Assembly: GCA_030597865.1 (NCBI GenBank)
Contig: JAUVQZ010000002.1
Coordinates: 1-45,526 of the forward strand
Length of the DNA stretch: 45,526 nucleotides
Direction: 5' to 3'
From: Pseudomonadota bacterium
Lineage (GTDB): Bacteria; Desulfobacterota; Desulfobulbia; Desulfobulbales; SURF-16
The position numbers were made by a program, and so were the translations under genes. Positions 35,047 to 43,203 of this stretch are shown here, in pieces. The notes beneath the pieces were generated by a model. The model was not told the DNA's origin. It did no database searches and saw only the letters and a list, made by a program, of their open reading frames with translations. How positions within the stretch are numbered: the first letter of the stretch is position 1; each line of letters begins with the position of its first letter.

Positions 35047-36151
35047 ATGTCAGCAGAACTCCAACAGAAACTCCAAGGCTACAAAGACCGCCTTCTCACC
35101 TTACAGGTGCATCTTTGACCTAGCCGGCAAACAAGGACAGCTTGCCGAGCTTGAACACCAGACCATGAACCCGGACTTCTGGAATGATCCGGACAAGGCC
35201 CGCCAGACCCAGATTGCCATTGGCCGTCTGCAGGACCCCATTGATGGCTGGCAGGGCTGCTACGACATAGTTGAGGATGCGGAAATACTCCTTGAGCTAG
35301 CCCGTGAGGAGAAGGACGCCGATACCGAGCAGGAGGCTGGCGAGACCATTGCCTCCCTTGAAAAACGCCTGGAAGATTTTGAGCTTGAATGCATGTTCAG
35401 CGGTGAGCATGACAACAGCAATGCCATGCTCACCATCCATGCCGGTGCCGGCGGCACCGAGGCCCAGGACTGGACCGATATGCTGCTGCGCATGTTCCTG
35501 CGCTGGTGCGAGAAGAAAAATTTCCAAACCGATATTCTTGACCTGCAGCCCGGCGATGAGGCAGGGGTCAAGAGTGTCACCCTGATGATCAAGGGCAAGT
35601 ATGTCTACGGCTATCTGCGCTCCGAGGTGGGTATCCACCGCCTGGTCCGCATCTCCCCCTTTGACACCAGTGGCCGCCGCCACACCTCCTTTGCCTCGGC
35701 CTTTGTCTTTCCAGAACTTGACGACGACATTGAGGTGGAAATTATCGACAAGGACCTACGTGTCGATACCTACCGGGCCAGCGGCGCCGGGGGCCAGCAT
35801 ATCAACAAGACAAGCTCAGCAATCCGCATCACCCATATCCCCACCAATATTGTCGTCCAATGCCAGAATGAGCGTTCCCAGCATCGCAACAAGGAGACGG
35901 CCATGAAGATGCTCAAGACCCGCCTCTATGAACGGGAACAGGAGCTGCAGAGGGAACAGCATGAGGTCATTGGTGGAGAGAAAAAAGAGATCGCCTGGGG
36001 CAGCCAGATCCGCTCCTATACCATGCAACCCTATCGCCTGGTCAAGGACCACCGCACCAATCAGGAGAGCGGTAATGTCGAGGCGGTCATGGATGGTGAT
36101 CTCGACCCCTTTATCAAGGCCTACCTCCTATGGCAGGGCAACAACAAATAG
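35047..36151 (+). CDS. prfB: Peptide chain release factor 2 with programmed +1 frameshift
   Basis: 367 residues if frameshift occurs. The first frame starts ATG 35047 (MSAELQQKLQGYKDRLLTLQ) and ends at TGA 35116-35118 after 23 codons. A +1 slip at CTT-TGA-C continues DLAGKQGQLAELEHQTMNPDFW in the second frame. That is the classic prfB autoregulation signal: low RF2 favours the slip. RF2 motifs are present: SPF (SPFDTSGRRHTSF) for UGA recognition and GGQ (SGAGGQHINKTSSA) for hydrolysis. It stops at UGA and UAA. It overlaps the next gene by 22 bases. Confidence 0.96.
35113..35119 (+). promoter_or_regulatory. prfB frameshift site CTTTGAC
   Basis: CTT TGA C, preceded by CAGGTGCAT, a weak Shine-Dalgarno-like AGGTG a few bases upstream. 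In E. coli the equivalent is AGGGGGTATCTTTGAC. Confidence 0.95.
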
Positions 36152-37374
36152 TACATAGATGTGCCAAATGCGGGGCCTGCACCCCGGTCTGCCCTGTCTA
36201 CCAGAGCACGGCCAGGGAATCGCACACGGCCCGCGGCAAGCTTCACCTCTTTAAGAGGGGCGGCTCTTTTGACTCTGCCTATTTTAATGATCTGCTCTCC
36301 AAATGCATCCAGTGCGGGGCCTGCGATGATGTCTGCCCCCGTAATTTAAACCCCAGCGCTGACATCCGCGCCTGGCGGGGTCAGCAGCCCTTTGGCCGTG
36401 ACCCGCACGCCTTTGTAAAATTTCTCAGCAGAAAGGTGCTGGCCAGCCCCCTGCTCCAGGAGGGGGGCAGCCATACCCTGCGTGCCCTCTTTGCCAGCCT
36501 GCCGCAGGCAAGCGGCCTGCGAAAACGCCTTGACCTCCTCGTCCCCGGGCTGACAGCACGACCACCCCTGCCCCCCTCCAAGAAAAAGAGTGGCTCCAAA
36601 CCCCTTTCCTATTTCCCCGGTTGCCTGGCTCAACATCTCTATACAAATATTAAAGCGGCCACGGCTCTTCTGGCCAACAACTGCGGCTATGAACTGTACA
36701 GCCCTGCCTCGCTCACCTGCTGCGGCTTGGCCTCCCATGCCTCCGGCAATATGAAAGAGGCCCGGGCCGCAGCCAGAAGGAACATTGCGGCCTTCGGCGC
36801 TGGCACTCCCGGCGCTGGCACTCCTGGCGTTACCACTCCCGGCGTTACCACTCCTGCTGACCCTGACGGCCCCATCCTCACCTCCTGCGCATCCTGCACC
36901 AGTCATCTCATGAGCTACCCAGCTCTCTTTACTGATGACCCGGAGATGCATAAAAAGGCGCTGGCCTTTGCCCGGCGCATCCAGGAATTTTCCACCTTTT
37001 TTCTTGGCCGGGAGGGACTGACATCCTCCCACCCCCAAGAGACCCTTTTTTACCATGACCCCTGCCACCTCCGTTTTGGCCCCTGCCAGGTCATAAAAGA
37101 GCCGCGCCAACTGCTCACCGAAATGAACGGCTGCCCCCCGCTCCCCCTGCCCCCACACTGCTGCGGCCAAGGCGGCCTCTGTCACCTGACCAACCCTGAC
37201 ATTTCCAAGGATATTTTCACCAGGGCGCAACACCCTCTTGCGGAACTTTCAACAGCAACGGTGGTCACCACCTGTAGCGGCTGCCTGCTCCAATGGCAAC
37301 AGGGTTTAGCCAAGGCCCCCCACACAGCGGAGCATCTTGCCGTTTTCCTTGCCAAAATAAGCGAGGATTGCTAG
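36130..37374 (+). CDS. Fe-S binding protein, glycolate oxidase GlcF / HdrB-like
   Basis: 414 residues. Two 4Fe-4S ferredoxin-type motifs at the N-terminus (CAKCGACTPVCP and CIQCGACDDVCP), then two CCG domains: CLAQH...CCGLASH and DPCHLRFG...CCGQGG, as in GlcF and LutA/HdrB proteins. It is likely the electron-transfer subunit of an FAD-linked oxidase (glycolate or lactate) or a heterodisulfide-reductase-like complex, but no flavin subunit is next to it. A tandem repeat near residues 223-243 (AGTPGAGTPGVTTPGVTTPA) interrupts the protein. The start ATG overlaps the prfB stop. Confidence 0.85.
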   Translation: MAGQQQIVHRCAKCGACTPVCPVYQSTARESHTARGKLHLFKRGGSFDSAYFNDLLSKCIQCGACDDVCPRNLNPSADIRAWRGQQPFGRDPHAFVKFLSRKVLASPLLQEGGSHTLRALFASLPQASGLRKRLDLLVPGLTARPPLPPSKKKSGSKPLSYFPGCLAQHLYTNIKAATALLANNCGYELYSPASLTCCGLASHASGNMKEARAAARRNIAAFGAGTPGAGTPGVTTPGVTTPADPDGPILTSCASCTSHLMSYPALFTDDPEMHKKALAFARRIQEFSTFFLGREGLTSSHPQETLFYHDPCHLRFGPCQVIKEPRQLLTEMNGCPPLPLPPHCCGQGGLCHLTNPDISKDIFTRAQHPLAELSTATVVTTCSGCLLQWQQGLAKAPHTAEHLAVFLAKISEDC

Positions 37375-37410
37375 TTTGAGATACTATTTTTTCTAAAAAA
37401 AGGAGCGTCC

Positions 37411-38262
37411 ATGAAACTACACAGGCATATCATTGTTACCCTTATCGCCCTCTATTTGCCGGCATCGGCCCTGGCGGCCATTGACTGGTCTGTTGACCAA
37501 AGCATTGAGACCAAGGCTAGCATCAAGCACATGGCCCCATCCTTTGACGGCAACAGCCTCTTTGTCCTCACCGGCACCAACGAGCTTGTCATGTATGATG
37601 CCTCAGGAAAGGCCCTGGGAAGCATGAAGGTTGATCCAGGCATGGACCAGATCCACCTGAGCGGTTTTCAAAAGGCCGGCGTTCCTGAACAGATCTTTGT
37701 GGCAAACTCGGCCACCGGCCAGATCCAGAGGCTCTCCTTCAGCCTGGTGGCCAAGATTGACCTCAGCGGCAGCCCGTTCCTCGGCAATGCTGACGCCCCG
37801 GTTGCCCTGGTGGTGTACAGCGACTTTCAATGACCCCACTGCGCCCAGGCAGGGGCGTTACTCGAGCAGGTGCTCGAGCAAAATCCAGACACCGTAAAAA
37901 TCGTCTTCAAACATTTCCCCCTGAGCTTTCACAAACAGGCCCCAGCCGCAGCCCAGGCAGCTATTGCTGCCCATAAACAGGGGAAATTCTGGCAGTACCA
38001 CGATCTGCTCTACGAAAACCATAAGACCCTGACCGCTCAAAGCTATGAAGGCCTTGCCACCGAGCTTGGTCTTGACCTGACCACCTTTAACCGTGACCGC
38101 ACGAGCCCCCAAACCCGTCAGCAGATGAGCGCTGACATCAATGGCGGTAAACAGGCAGGTGTCACCGGCACCCCGGCCATATTTGTCAATGGCCACCGCC
38201 TGAAAAAACGGACCCTGCAGGACATCCAGGCAATGATTGACGCGAAACTCAAAAAACCCTGA
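37411..38262 (+). CDS. DsbA-like thioredoxin selenoprotein (U-P-H-C)
   Basis: 283 residues read through TGA 37831-37833 as selenocysteine, at residue 141. Upstream is a signal peptide (MKLHRHIIVTLIALYLPASALA) and a domain of about 100 residues with beta-propeller-like pieces (GNSLFVLTGTNELVMYDASGK). Downstream is a DsbA/thioredoxin domain: VVYSDFQ-U-PHCAQAGALLEQVL, KIVFKHFPLSFHKQAP, and the cis-proline loop GVTGTPAIFVNGHRL. The TGA falls exactly at the first Cys of C-x-x-C, and the same frame continues with family sequence for 142 codons. Separate calls would give two broken genes. SD AAAGGAGCG lies before ATG 37411. Confidence 0.9.
37834..37857 (+). promoter_or_regulatory. Candidate SECIS element of the DsbA-like selenoprotein
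   Basis: Immediately after the TGA, CGCCC (37842-37846) and GGGCG (37853-37857) pair around the loop AGGCAG. An alternative pairing is CTGC/GCAG. The loop starts 14 bases after the UGA. By eye only. Confidence 0.45.
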
Positions 38263-38274
38263 TGATCGAGGATG

Positions 38275-38298
38275 CCCTTCGACAGGCTCAGGGTACGG
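38275..38298 (+). repeat. REP-like repeat copy (single arm)
   Basis: CCCTTCGACAGGCTCAGGG followed by TACGG, matching the arm of the repeat at 44316-44382. It lies between the selenoprotein and phoH. This sequence is a widespread intergenic repeat in environmental bacteria and is often misread as LSLSKG-type peptide. Degenerate similar pieces follow at 38330-38380. Confidence 0.7.
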
Positions 38299-38401
38299 CA
38301 GGAATTTACGCATGCTACCTTTGATACGTTCCGAGTATGGCAGGGGTTAAGAGATTTATTCGACACGTTCTGAATATGGCCTGGACTAAAGAGGTGGCAA
38401 G

Positions 38402-39379
38402 ATAAAAAAAGAACTCTCCTTCACCAACAACGATACCACCCGCCTGCTCTACGGTGATCTGAACAGCAATCTCCATGAGCTGGAAAAGGGTATCGGCGTC
38501 AAGGTCAAGGCCCGGGGCACCACCCTCACAATGAGTGGTGCCGAGCACGAGGTGGAGCTTGCGGCCCAGACCCTTGAGCAGCTCTACATACTCATTGAGG
38601 CCGGCTACCCGGTTTACCCCCAGGATGTGGCGTATGCCATCCACATCCTGCAGAAATCGGCCCGGGCCGACCTCAAAGAGATCTTCCTCGACCAGGTCTA
38701 TATCACCTCCAGGCAACGGGTTGTTTCCCCCAAGAGTCTCAACCAGAAGAGCTATATCGAGGGAATCCGCAACCACGACATTGCCTTTGGTATTGGTCCG
38801 GCCGGCACCGGTAAAACATATCTGGCCGTGGCCATGGCCGTGGCCGCCTATACCAGTCACCAGGTCAGCTCAATTATCCTGACCAGACCGGCGGTGGAGG
38901 CTGGTGAGCGCCTGGGGTTTCTACCCGGCGACATGGCGGAAAAAATCAACCCCTATCTCCGTCCCCTGATAGATGCCCTCAATGACATGCTGGGCCGGGA
39001 AAAGGCCAGCGAACTGGTTGAGCAGGGAGAGATCGAGATAGCCCCCCTGGCCTTTATGCGCGGCCGCACCCTCAACAATGCCTTTGTTATTCTTGATGAG
39101 GCCCAGAACACCTCCTACGAGCAGATGAAAATGTTTCTCACCCGGCTGGGCTTTAACGCCAAGGCCGTTGTCACCGGCGACATAACCCAGGTGGACCTCC
39201 CCCATGGCCAGCAGTCAGGCCTGGTGACCGCCTCTCGCATTCTAAAAAACACCCCTGGCATCAGCTTCACCCGCTTTACTGACACGGATGTGGTGCGTCA
39301 CCCCCTGGTCAGAAAGATTATCAAGGCCTATGAGGCCTCGGAAAAGAAGGCCGCTGCCAAGAAAAAGAAAGGCCCCTGA
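38402..39379 (+). CDS. PhoH family ATPase, probably starting at AUA
   Basis: 325 residues from ATA 38402. The family sequence begins there: KKELSFTNNDTTRLLYGDL, HELEKGIGVKVKARG. An in-frame TAA lies 15 bases upstream and no ATG, GTG or TTG comes before residue 44 (ATG 38531). GAGGTGG five bases before the ATA is a perfect ribosome site. The ATPase domain has GPAGTGKTYLAVAMAV (Walker A), DEAQNTSYEQMKMF (Walker B) and TGDITQVDLP. PhoH/YbeZ proteins occur next to YbeY, as here, and act in rRNA/RNA metabolism. The gene is joined to ybeY with 2 bases between. Confidence 0.88.
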   Translation: MKKELSFTNNDTTRLLYGDLNSNLHELEKGIGVKVKARGTTLTMSGAEHEVELAAQTLEQLYILIEAGYPVYPQDVAYAIHILQKSARADLKEIFLDQVYITSRQRVVSPKSLNQKSYIEGIRNHDIAFGIGPAGTGKTYLAVAMAVAAYTSHQVSSIILTRPAVEAGERLGFLPGDMAEKINPYLRPLIDALNDMLGREKASELVEQGEIEIAPLAFMRGRTLNNAFVILDEAQNTSYEQMKMFLTRLGFNAKAVVTGDITQVDLPHGQQSGLVTASRILKNTPGISFTRFTDTDVVRHPLVRKIIKAYEASEKKAAAKKKKGP

Positions 39380-39381
39380 TT

Positions 39382-40548
39382 ATGCCCGTTCTGCTGAGCA
39401 ATAGGTACGGCGGCCCCTGCCATATCTGCCTTGACCTCTTTATCAAAAGGGCCGAAGAACTTCTTTGCCTGGCTGGGCTGGAAGGCCACGAACTCTCCCT
39501 GCTGCTCCTTGATGATCCGGCCATGCAGGAAATAAACAGGCAGTGGCGCCAAAAGGATAAGGCCACCAATGTCCTCTCCTTTCCCCAAGGCCTTGATGAT
39601 GATTTTGATCAGCACCCCATGCTCGGCGATATCATCATTTCCATTGACACGGCCCATCAAGAGGCAATTGATAGGGGCATCTCCCTCCACCACCATCTGA
39701 CCACCCTGCTGGTCCATGGTTTTGTTCATCTGCTGGGCCATGACCATGAGCGCTCAGACCACGATGCCGAGGAGATGTTTGGCCTCGAACACTCTTACTT
39801 ACAAGCACTAGCAACAAGGAGAACAAAGATGGTTAAACTCGCCATAAATGTTGACCACGTAGCCACCCTGCGTCAGGCCCGTGGCAACACAGAACCAGAC
39901 CCGGTCACGGCCGCCGCCATTGCCGAGCTTGCCGGGGCCACTGGCATTGTTGTGCATCTCCGGGAGGACAGGCGCCATATGCAGGACCGTGATATCGACA
40001 TCCTGCGCAAGACCGTACAGACCAAGCTCAACCTGGAAATGGCAGCGGCTGAAGAGATTATTAAGATCGCCCTGGACCTGCAACCGGACATGGTCACCCT
40101 GGTTCCGGAAAAACGACAGGAGCTGACCACCGAGGGCGGCCTTGACGTGGCGGGTCAGATAAAAAAACTCAAAAAGGTTATTGCCAGGCTGGCCAAAAAG
40201 AATATTCCGGTGAGCCTCTTTATCGACCCTGACCCGGCCCAGATCCAGGCCTCAAAAGAGGTGGGCGCCACCTTTGTGGAGATCCACACCGGCCGCTATG
40301 CCGATGCCAGCAGCGAGGAGGAGGAGGATAAGGAGTTTGAGCTCATTGCAACGGCAGCCGAAGAGGCCTATGAAGCAGGTCTGCGGGTTTATGCCGGTCA
40401 CGGTCTCAACTATGTCAATGCCGGCCGGGTGGCAGCCCTGCCCACCATTGAGGAACTTTCCATCGGCCATGCTGTCATGGCCCGGGCAATCTTCACCGGC
40501 CTTGACCAGGCTGTCCGCGAGATGGTGGATATCTGCCGGTTCGCCTAA
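39382..40548 (+). CDS. YbeY-PdxJ in one reading frame (rRNA maturation RNase plus PNP synthase)
   Basis: One 388-residue frame. Residues 1 to about 147 are YbeY: NVLSFPQG, GDIIIS, and the zinc motif HGFVHLLGHDH. From residue 150 it is PdxJ, starting MVKLAINVDHVATLRQARG with EDRRHMQDRDI and FIDPD. There is no stop between them. An internal start with its own ribosome site lies at 39829, so PdxJ may also be made alone. YbeY acts on 16S rRNA 3' maturation. PdxJ makes pyridoxine 5'-phosphate from 1-deoxy-D-xylulose 5-phosphate and 3-amino-2-oxopropyl phosphate. A real fusion and a lost stop by base error are both possible. Confidence 0.8.
   Translation: MPVLLSNRYGGPCHICLDLFIKRAEELLCLAGLEGHELSLLLLDDPAMQEINRQWRQKDKATNVLSFPQGLDDDFDQHPMLGDIIISIDTAHQEAIDRGISLHHHLTTLLVHGFVHLLGHDHERSDHDAEEMFGLEHSYLQALATRRTKMVKLAINVDHVATLRQARGNTEPDPVTAAAIAELAGATGIVVHLREDRRHMQDRDIDILRKTVQTKLNLEMAAAEEIIKIALDLQPDMVTLVPEKRQELTTEGGLDVAGQIKKLKKVIARLAKKNIPVSLFIDPDPAQIQASKEVGATFVEIHTGRYADASSEEEEDKEFELIATAAEEAYEAGLRVYAGHGLNYVNAGRVAALPTIEELSIGHAVMARAIFTGLDQAVREMVDICRFA
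39829..40548 (+). CDS. pdxJ: Pyridoxine 5'-phosphate synthase PdxJ (internal start of the fused frame)
   Basis: 239 residues, the normal PdxJ length. ATG 39829 is preceded by AAGGAG seven bases upstream, inside the ybeY-pdxJ frame. The protein has the PdxJ motifs: NVDHVATLRQARG, VVHLREDRRHMQDRDI, MVTLVPEKRQELTTEGGLDV, and AGHGLNYVNAG. The normal length and own ribosome site support independent translation. It is the same frame as the larger entry at 39382-40548. Confidence 0.75.
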   Translation: MVKLAINVDHVATLRQARGNTEPDPVTAAAIAELAGATGIVVHLREDRRHMQDRDIDILRKTVQTKLNLEMAAAEEIIKIALDLQPDMVTLVPEKRQELTTEGGLDVAGQIKKLKKVIARLAKKNIPVSLFIDPDPAQIQASKEVGATFVEIHTGRYADASSEEEEDKEFELIATAAEEAYEAGLRVYAGHGLNYVNAGRVAALPTIEELSIGHAVMARAIFTGLDQAVREMVDICRFA

Positions 40549-40552
40549 GATA

Positions 40553-40613
40553 CATGGACCTAAAAAAAGCCCTGCTTGCCATAACGGCAAGCAGGGCTTT
40601 TTTTAGGTCCATG
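40553..40613. terminator. Bidirectional terminator with a 28-bp perfect stem
   Basis: Arms 40553-40580 and 40586-40613 are exact complements around ATAAC. The arms contain GCCCTGCTTGCC, and the A-run and T-run are both inside the stem, so transcripts from either direction end here. It lies between convergent pdxJ and fapA. Confidence 0.93.
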
Positions 40614-40632
40614 TCAGAAAAATCAGAGTGTA

Positions 40633-42084
40633 TTAATCCTGGGCGGCGGCAAAATCCCGTTCTTCCGGGGTCATGGCACGGGCATGGATGGCCTGCTTTG
40701 CCCGGTCAAACTCGATAACCACCCTCTCCTCCGGGGTCGTCAGAATCCTGCTTACCTTACCAATGGTTATCTGAACACCGGGGTGGATCTTATCGTACAC
40801 ATAGACACATTGGGTGGCCGCCTTTTCAATCTCCTCCTCAAGCTTTTCTTCAAGCTCGCTGAGCTGGTTATTGGCCTCCATAACCTTGGGCATCAGGGAG
40901 TTTAGTTTCTTGAGCTTTGCCGCATTCTCCGGGGAAAACTCTTTACCCTCATTCTTCTTCATCGCTGACAACGCAGTGATATCCTTCAACATCTCTGCAA
41001 GACGCGGCGGCCAAACCTCCTTGGCCTCCTCAATCTTTCTCTTCTTTTGCTCCAGGCTGGGGTTAAGGCCAACCACAATTTCGGTGTGAACCTCAGCATC
41101 GGAACCAATCTCCAGGGCATATAAAGAGCCGCCCAGGACATATCTGCCGCCAATGACGCCTCCCTTGCCGCGCAAGGCCTTGAGATCATTCTCCACCTTC
41201 ATGTCGCCCTGAACGACAAAATCGCGGATAATCATGTTACCCCGGGTCTCAATGGAGCCGGTATTTTCGCAAAAATCCACATCCATATCACCCCAGACAC
41301 GCACCGAGCATTCCTCACCGAGAAGACCGCCGCGAATCTTCAAACCAGACCCGGCAATAATTTCTGCGTTATTTACCCCCTCGCTGATATCAATACTACC
41401 CATACATTTGACCCGGAAGCCTGGGAGAACCTGGCCCCTGATTATCAGCTGCTTGCCACTGAAGGTGATATTGCCGACACTCATATCGACATCTGAGTTA
41501 ACGATATGCTCCTCATAAACAGCAGGCTTGCCCCCGGCCATAACAAACTTGCCCTTGACCGTGGATGTGACCCGGAGCCCATCCTCACTTAGAGAAACAC
41601 CAGGGCCGCATTTTATGGTGACATCCTTGCCATCCTTGGTGGCAATTTCCTCACCCAGAACATTACGGCCTGGAATTCCGGCGGTGGCAGCAATTTTCTC
41701 CAGGAGGAGCTGCTCCTCAGGAACATTGACGATGTTACCCAGCTCCCGAAAATCCCGCCGCTCATGGCGTGACTCCTCTAGATCCTTGGTCTGGATAACT
41801 GCGGGGCGAACAACAGGCCTTACCTTGGCATTTTCACCATATTGGGCAGGGGATCCGGTCGCAATCACCGCCTTGCCATCCTCCAGGGAGGGCATTCCCT
41901 CATTGAAGCCGTGGCAGACCCCGGCCTGCAGGACAATCTCCACCACATCCTTCCAGTCAGCTGGGTCAAAGCTTTCCGCCTGGTGGAGGGCAAAGTGGAG
42001 ATGGAGCTTATCCTTGGACAGCTGCAACGTATACCTGTCATCACAGATTTTCTGCGGGTGTGACCCAAGGGTTATCTCAGACAT
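40633..42084 (-). CDS. FapA family protein (DUF342)
   Basis: 483 residues from ATG 42084, with AGGAT upstream; GTG 42087 is three bases earlier. The N-terminal part has a short DUF342 N-domain. The middle is a right-handed beta-helix-like repeat (GQVLPGFRVKCMGSIDISEGV, GSGLKIRGGLLGEECSVRVWGDM, in pieces). The end is a coiled coil (NKLAELEEKLEEEIEKA-like sequence LSELEEKLEEEIEKAATQ). The family is called flagellar assembly protein A by some and is found with motility and polysaccharide genes. Role not settled. Convergent with the pdxJ terminator. Confidence 0.85.
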   Translation of the reverse strand: MSEITLGSHPQKICDDRYTLQLSKDKLHLHFALHQAESFDPADWKDVVEIVLQAGVCHGFNEGMPSLEDGKAVIATGSPAQYGENAKVRPVVRPAVIQTKDLEESRHERRDFRELGNIVNVPEEQLLLEKIAATAGIPGRNVLGEEIATKDGKDVTIKCGPGVSLSEDGLRVTSTVKGKFVMAGGKPAVYEEHIVNSDVDMSVGNITFSGKQLIIRGQVLPGFRVKCMGSIDISEGVNNAEIIAGSGLKIRGGLLGEECSVRVWGDMDVDFCENTGSIETRGNMIIRDFVVQGDMKVENDLKALRGKGGVIGGRYVLGGSLYALEIGSDAEVHTEIVVGLNPSLEQKKRKIEEAKEVWPPRLAEMLKDITALSAMKKNEGKEFSPENAAKLKKLNSLMPKVMEANNQLSELEEKLEEEIEKAATQCVYVYDKIHPGVQITIGKVSRILTTPEERVVIEFDRAKQAIHARAMTPEERDFAAAQD

Positions 42085-42456
42085 CACATCATCCTAATTT
42101 AAAAAAAAGTTTTAATATTATCTTCCACAGGGAGAGATACTATGGCCCCTCACCCCTGCTTGTCGGCATAATTACTGATTTATTTACATTTTTTTTGGCC
42201 ATTAGACATGGAGTGCCATTGTCTAAGTCCACATGGAAGGGTCGGCCCCATGGCTACTCAAAAAAAAGCTCTTAACAACTTTACTATAAACCATGTTATT
42301 TTAGCAAGTTACTTGACAATAAGCGATGTTTTGTCTCGAGCTTAAAATCATTCAGCCCCAAAATGCCTGTTTATACTGGCTGAAGTTCGTTGCTCATCAG
42401 AAAAGAAAATATAGACCCAAAAAAAATCTTACCCTTTAGCCGGCAGCATGCTCTTT

Positions 42457-42810
42457 TCAAGGCCGGCCCTGCCCCCCCCCGACACCACCTGCGCTCATCT
42501 CCCGAAAAAGAAGCATCACATAACCGGCCCCTATGAGGATGAGGATCATCGTAGCAATGGCGACCAGCGGGACTGAGATGAATCATCTCCCCAAAACCCA
42601 CGGTGGTAACGGTAATTATGGTCATATACAGGCCATCATCAAAGGAAGCGCCCTCAATGATCATGTAACCACCGAACCAAAGGTCAAGATGGCAACGAGA
42701 ACGATGACCAAATGATAGTTTTTCCCATGGGCCTTGATATTTTTTCTTTCACGGACCTGGGGCCCGTGGCCGATAAAGAAAGTAGGCTTGGTCTTCATAT
42801 ACGTGTTCAT
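42457..42810 (-). pseudogene. Two-TM potassium channel gene, broken by frameshifts
   Basis: Read from ATG 42810 on the minus strand, codons give a basic start, then HLVIVLVAILTFGS in frame one. The pore ASFDDGLYMTIITVTTVGFGEM follows in a second frame (T-V-G-F-G-E is the K+ filter). The second transmembrane helix LVAIATMILILIGAGYVMLL is in a third frame. Two single-base-type shifts, near 42668 and 42580, are therefore needed. The ending is poly-G (nine Gs) and TGA at 42457. There is no TrkA-N domain. Either a decayed KcsA-like gene or base errors in a hard region. Confidence 0.7.
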
Positions 42811-42823
42811 CTAGCCGCAGTGT

Positions 42824-42910
42824 CTTTTTCCGGAAAAGAGGACTGCTTGCCAGGCGAAGGGATTAATCAACATCAAAAAAAACATCTGACATGCTCTTTT
42901 TCCGGAAAAA
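42824..42910. repeat. Pair of CTTTTTCCGGAAAA palindromes
   Basis: Two copies, at 42824-42838 and 42896-42910, of the palindrome TTTTTCCGGAAAA, about 72 bases apart on the same strand. The purpose is unknown. They could be operator sites or remnants of terminators. Confidence 0.4.
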
Positions 42911-43089
42911 AGGATTATTGTACTGACCAAGGTGACTTACCCACATCCCCACCTGTCACCATGCACGGTAACACCTTGAAATAATTACTAATTTAGATTT
43001 AAGGCCCTGGCGGCCCAGATATTGCTAATTAGTATTAACTAGCAAAAGCATTGATCCTTCTCCCGTCATCACAACCTGGAGGTTTAGTC

Positions 43090-43203
43090 ATGACTACCAA
43101 GGATGTTATCAGACTGCTGATGTTAAGCCCTTTCTATTTTCGCCTTTCCCTACGCCAACGCCATAATCTTTTCCAGGAATTCTGCCGTCGTCACCAGATA
43201 TAG
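43090..43203 (+). CDS. Small ORF (37 aa), unknown function
   Basis: ATG 43090 has GGAGG seven bases upstream, a strong ribosome site. The 37-residue peptide MTTKDVIRLLMLSPFYFRLS then LRQRHNLFQEFCRRHQI is basic, helical and rich in Arg, Phe and Leu. I do not recognise a family with certainty, but the non-random composition and start signals support translation. It is alone in a 1.4 kb space before adk. Possible roles include a small regulatory or ribosome-associated protein. None is shown. Confidence 0.5.
   Translation: MTTKDVIRLLMLSPFYFRLSLRQRHNLFQEFCRRHQI

Larger units (their letters stand above)
42085..43089. other. Intergenic region containing the channel pseudogene
   Basis: About 1 kb. 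Apart from the K+ channel pseudogene (42457-42810) it holds a hairpin at 42202-42226 (TTAGACA / TGTCTAA with one bulge) and two CTTTTTCCGGAAAA palindromes. No other coding evidence was seen. Confidence 0.35.
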
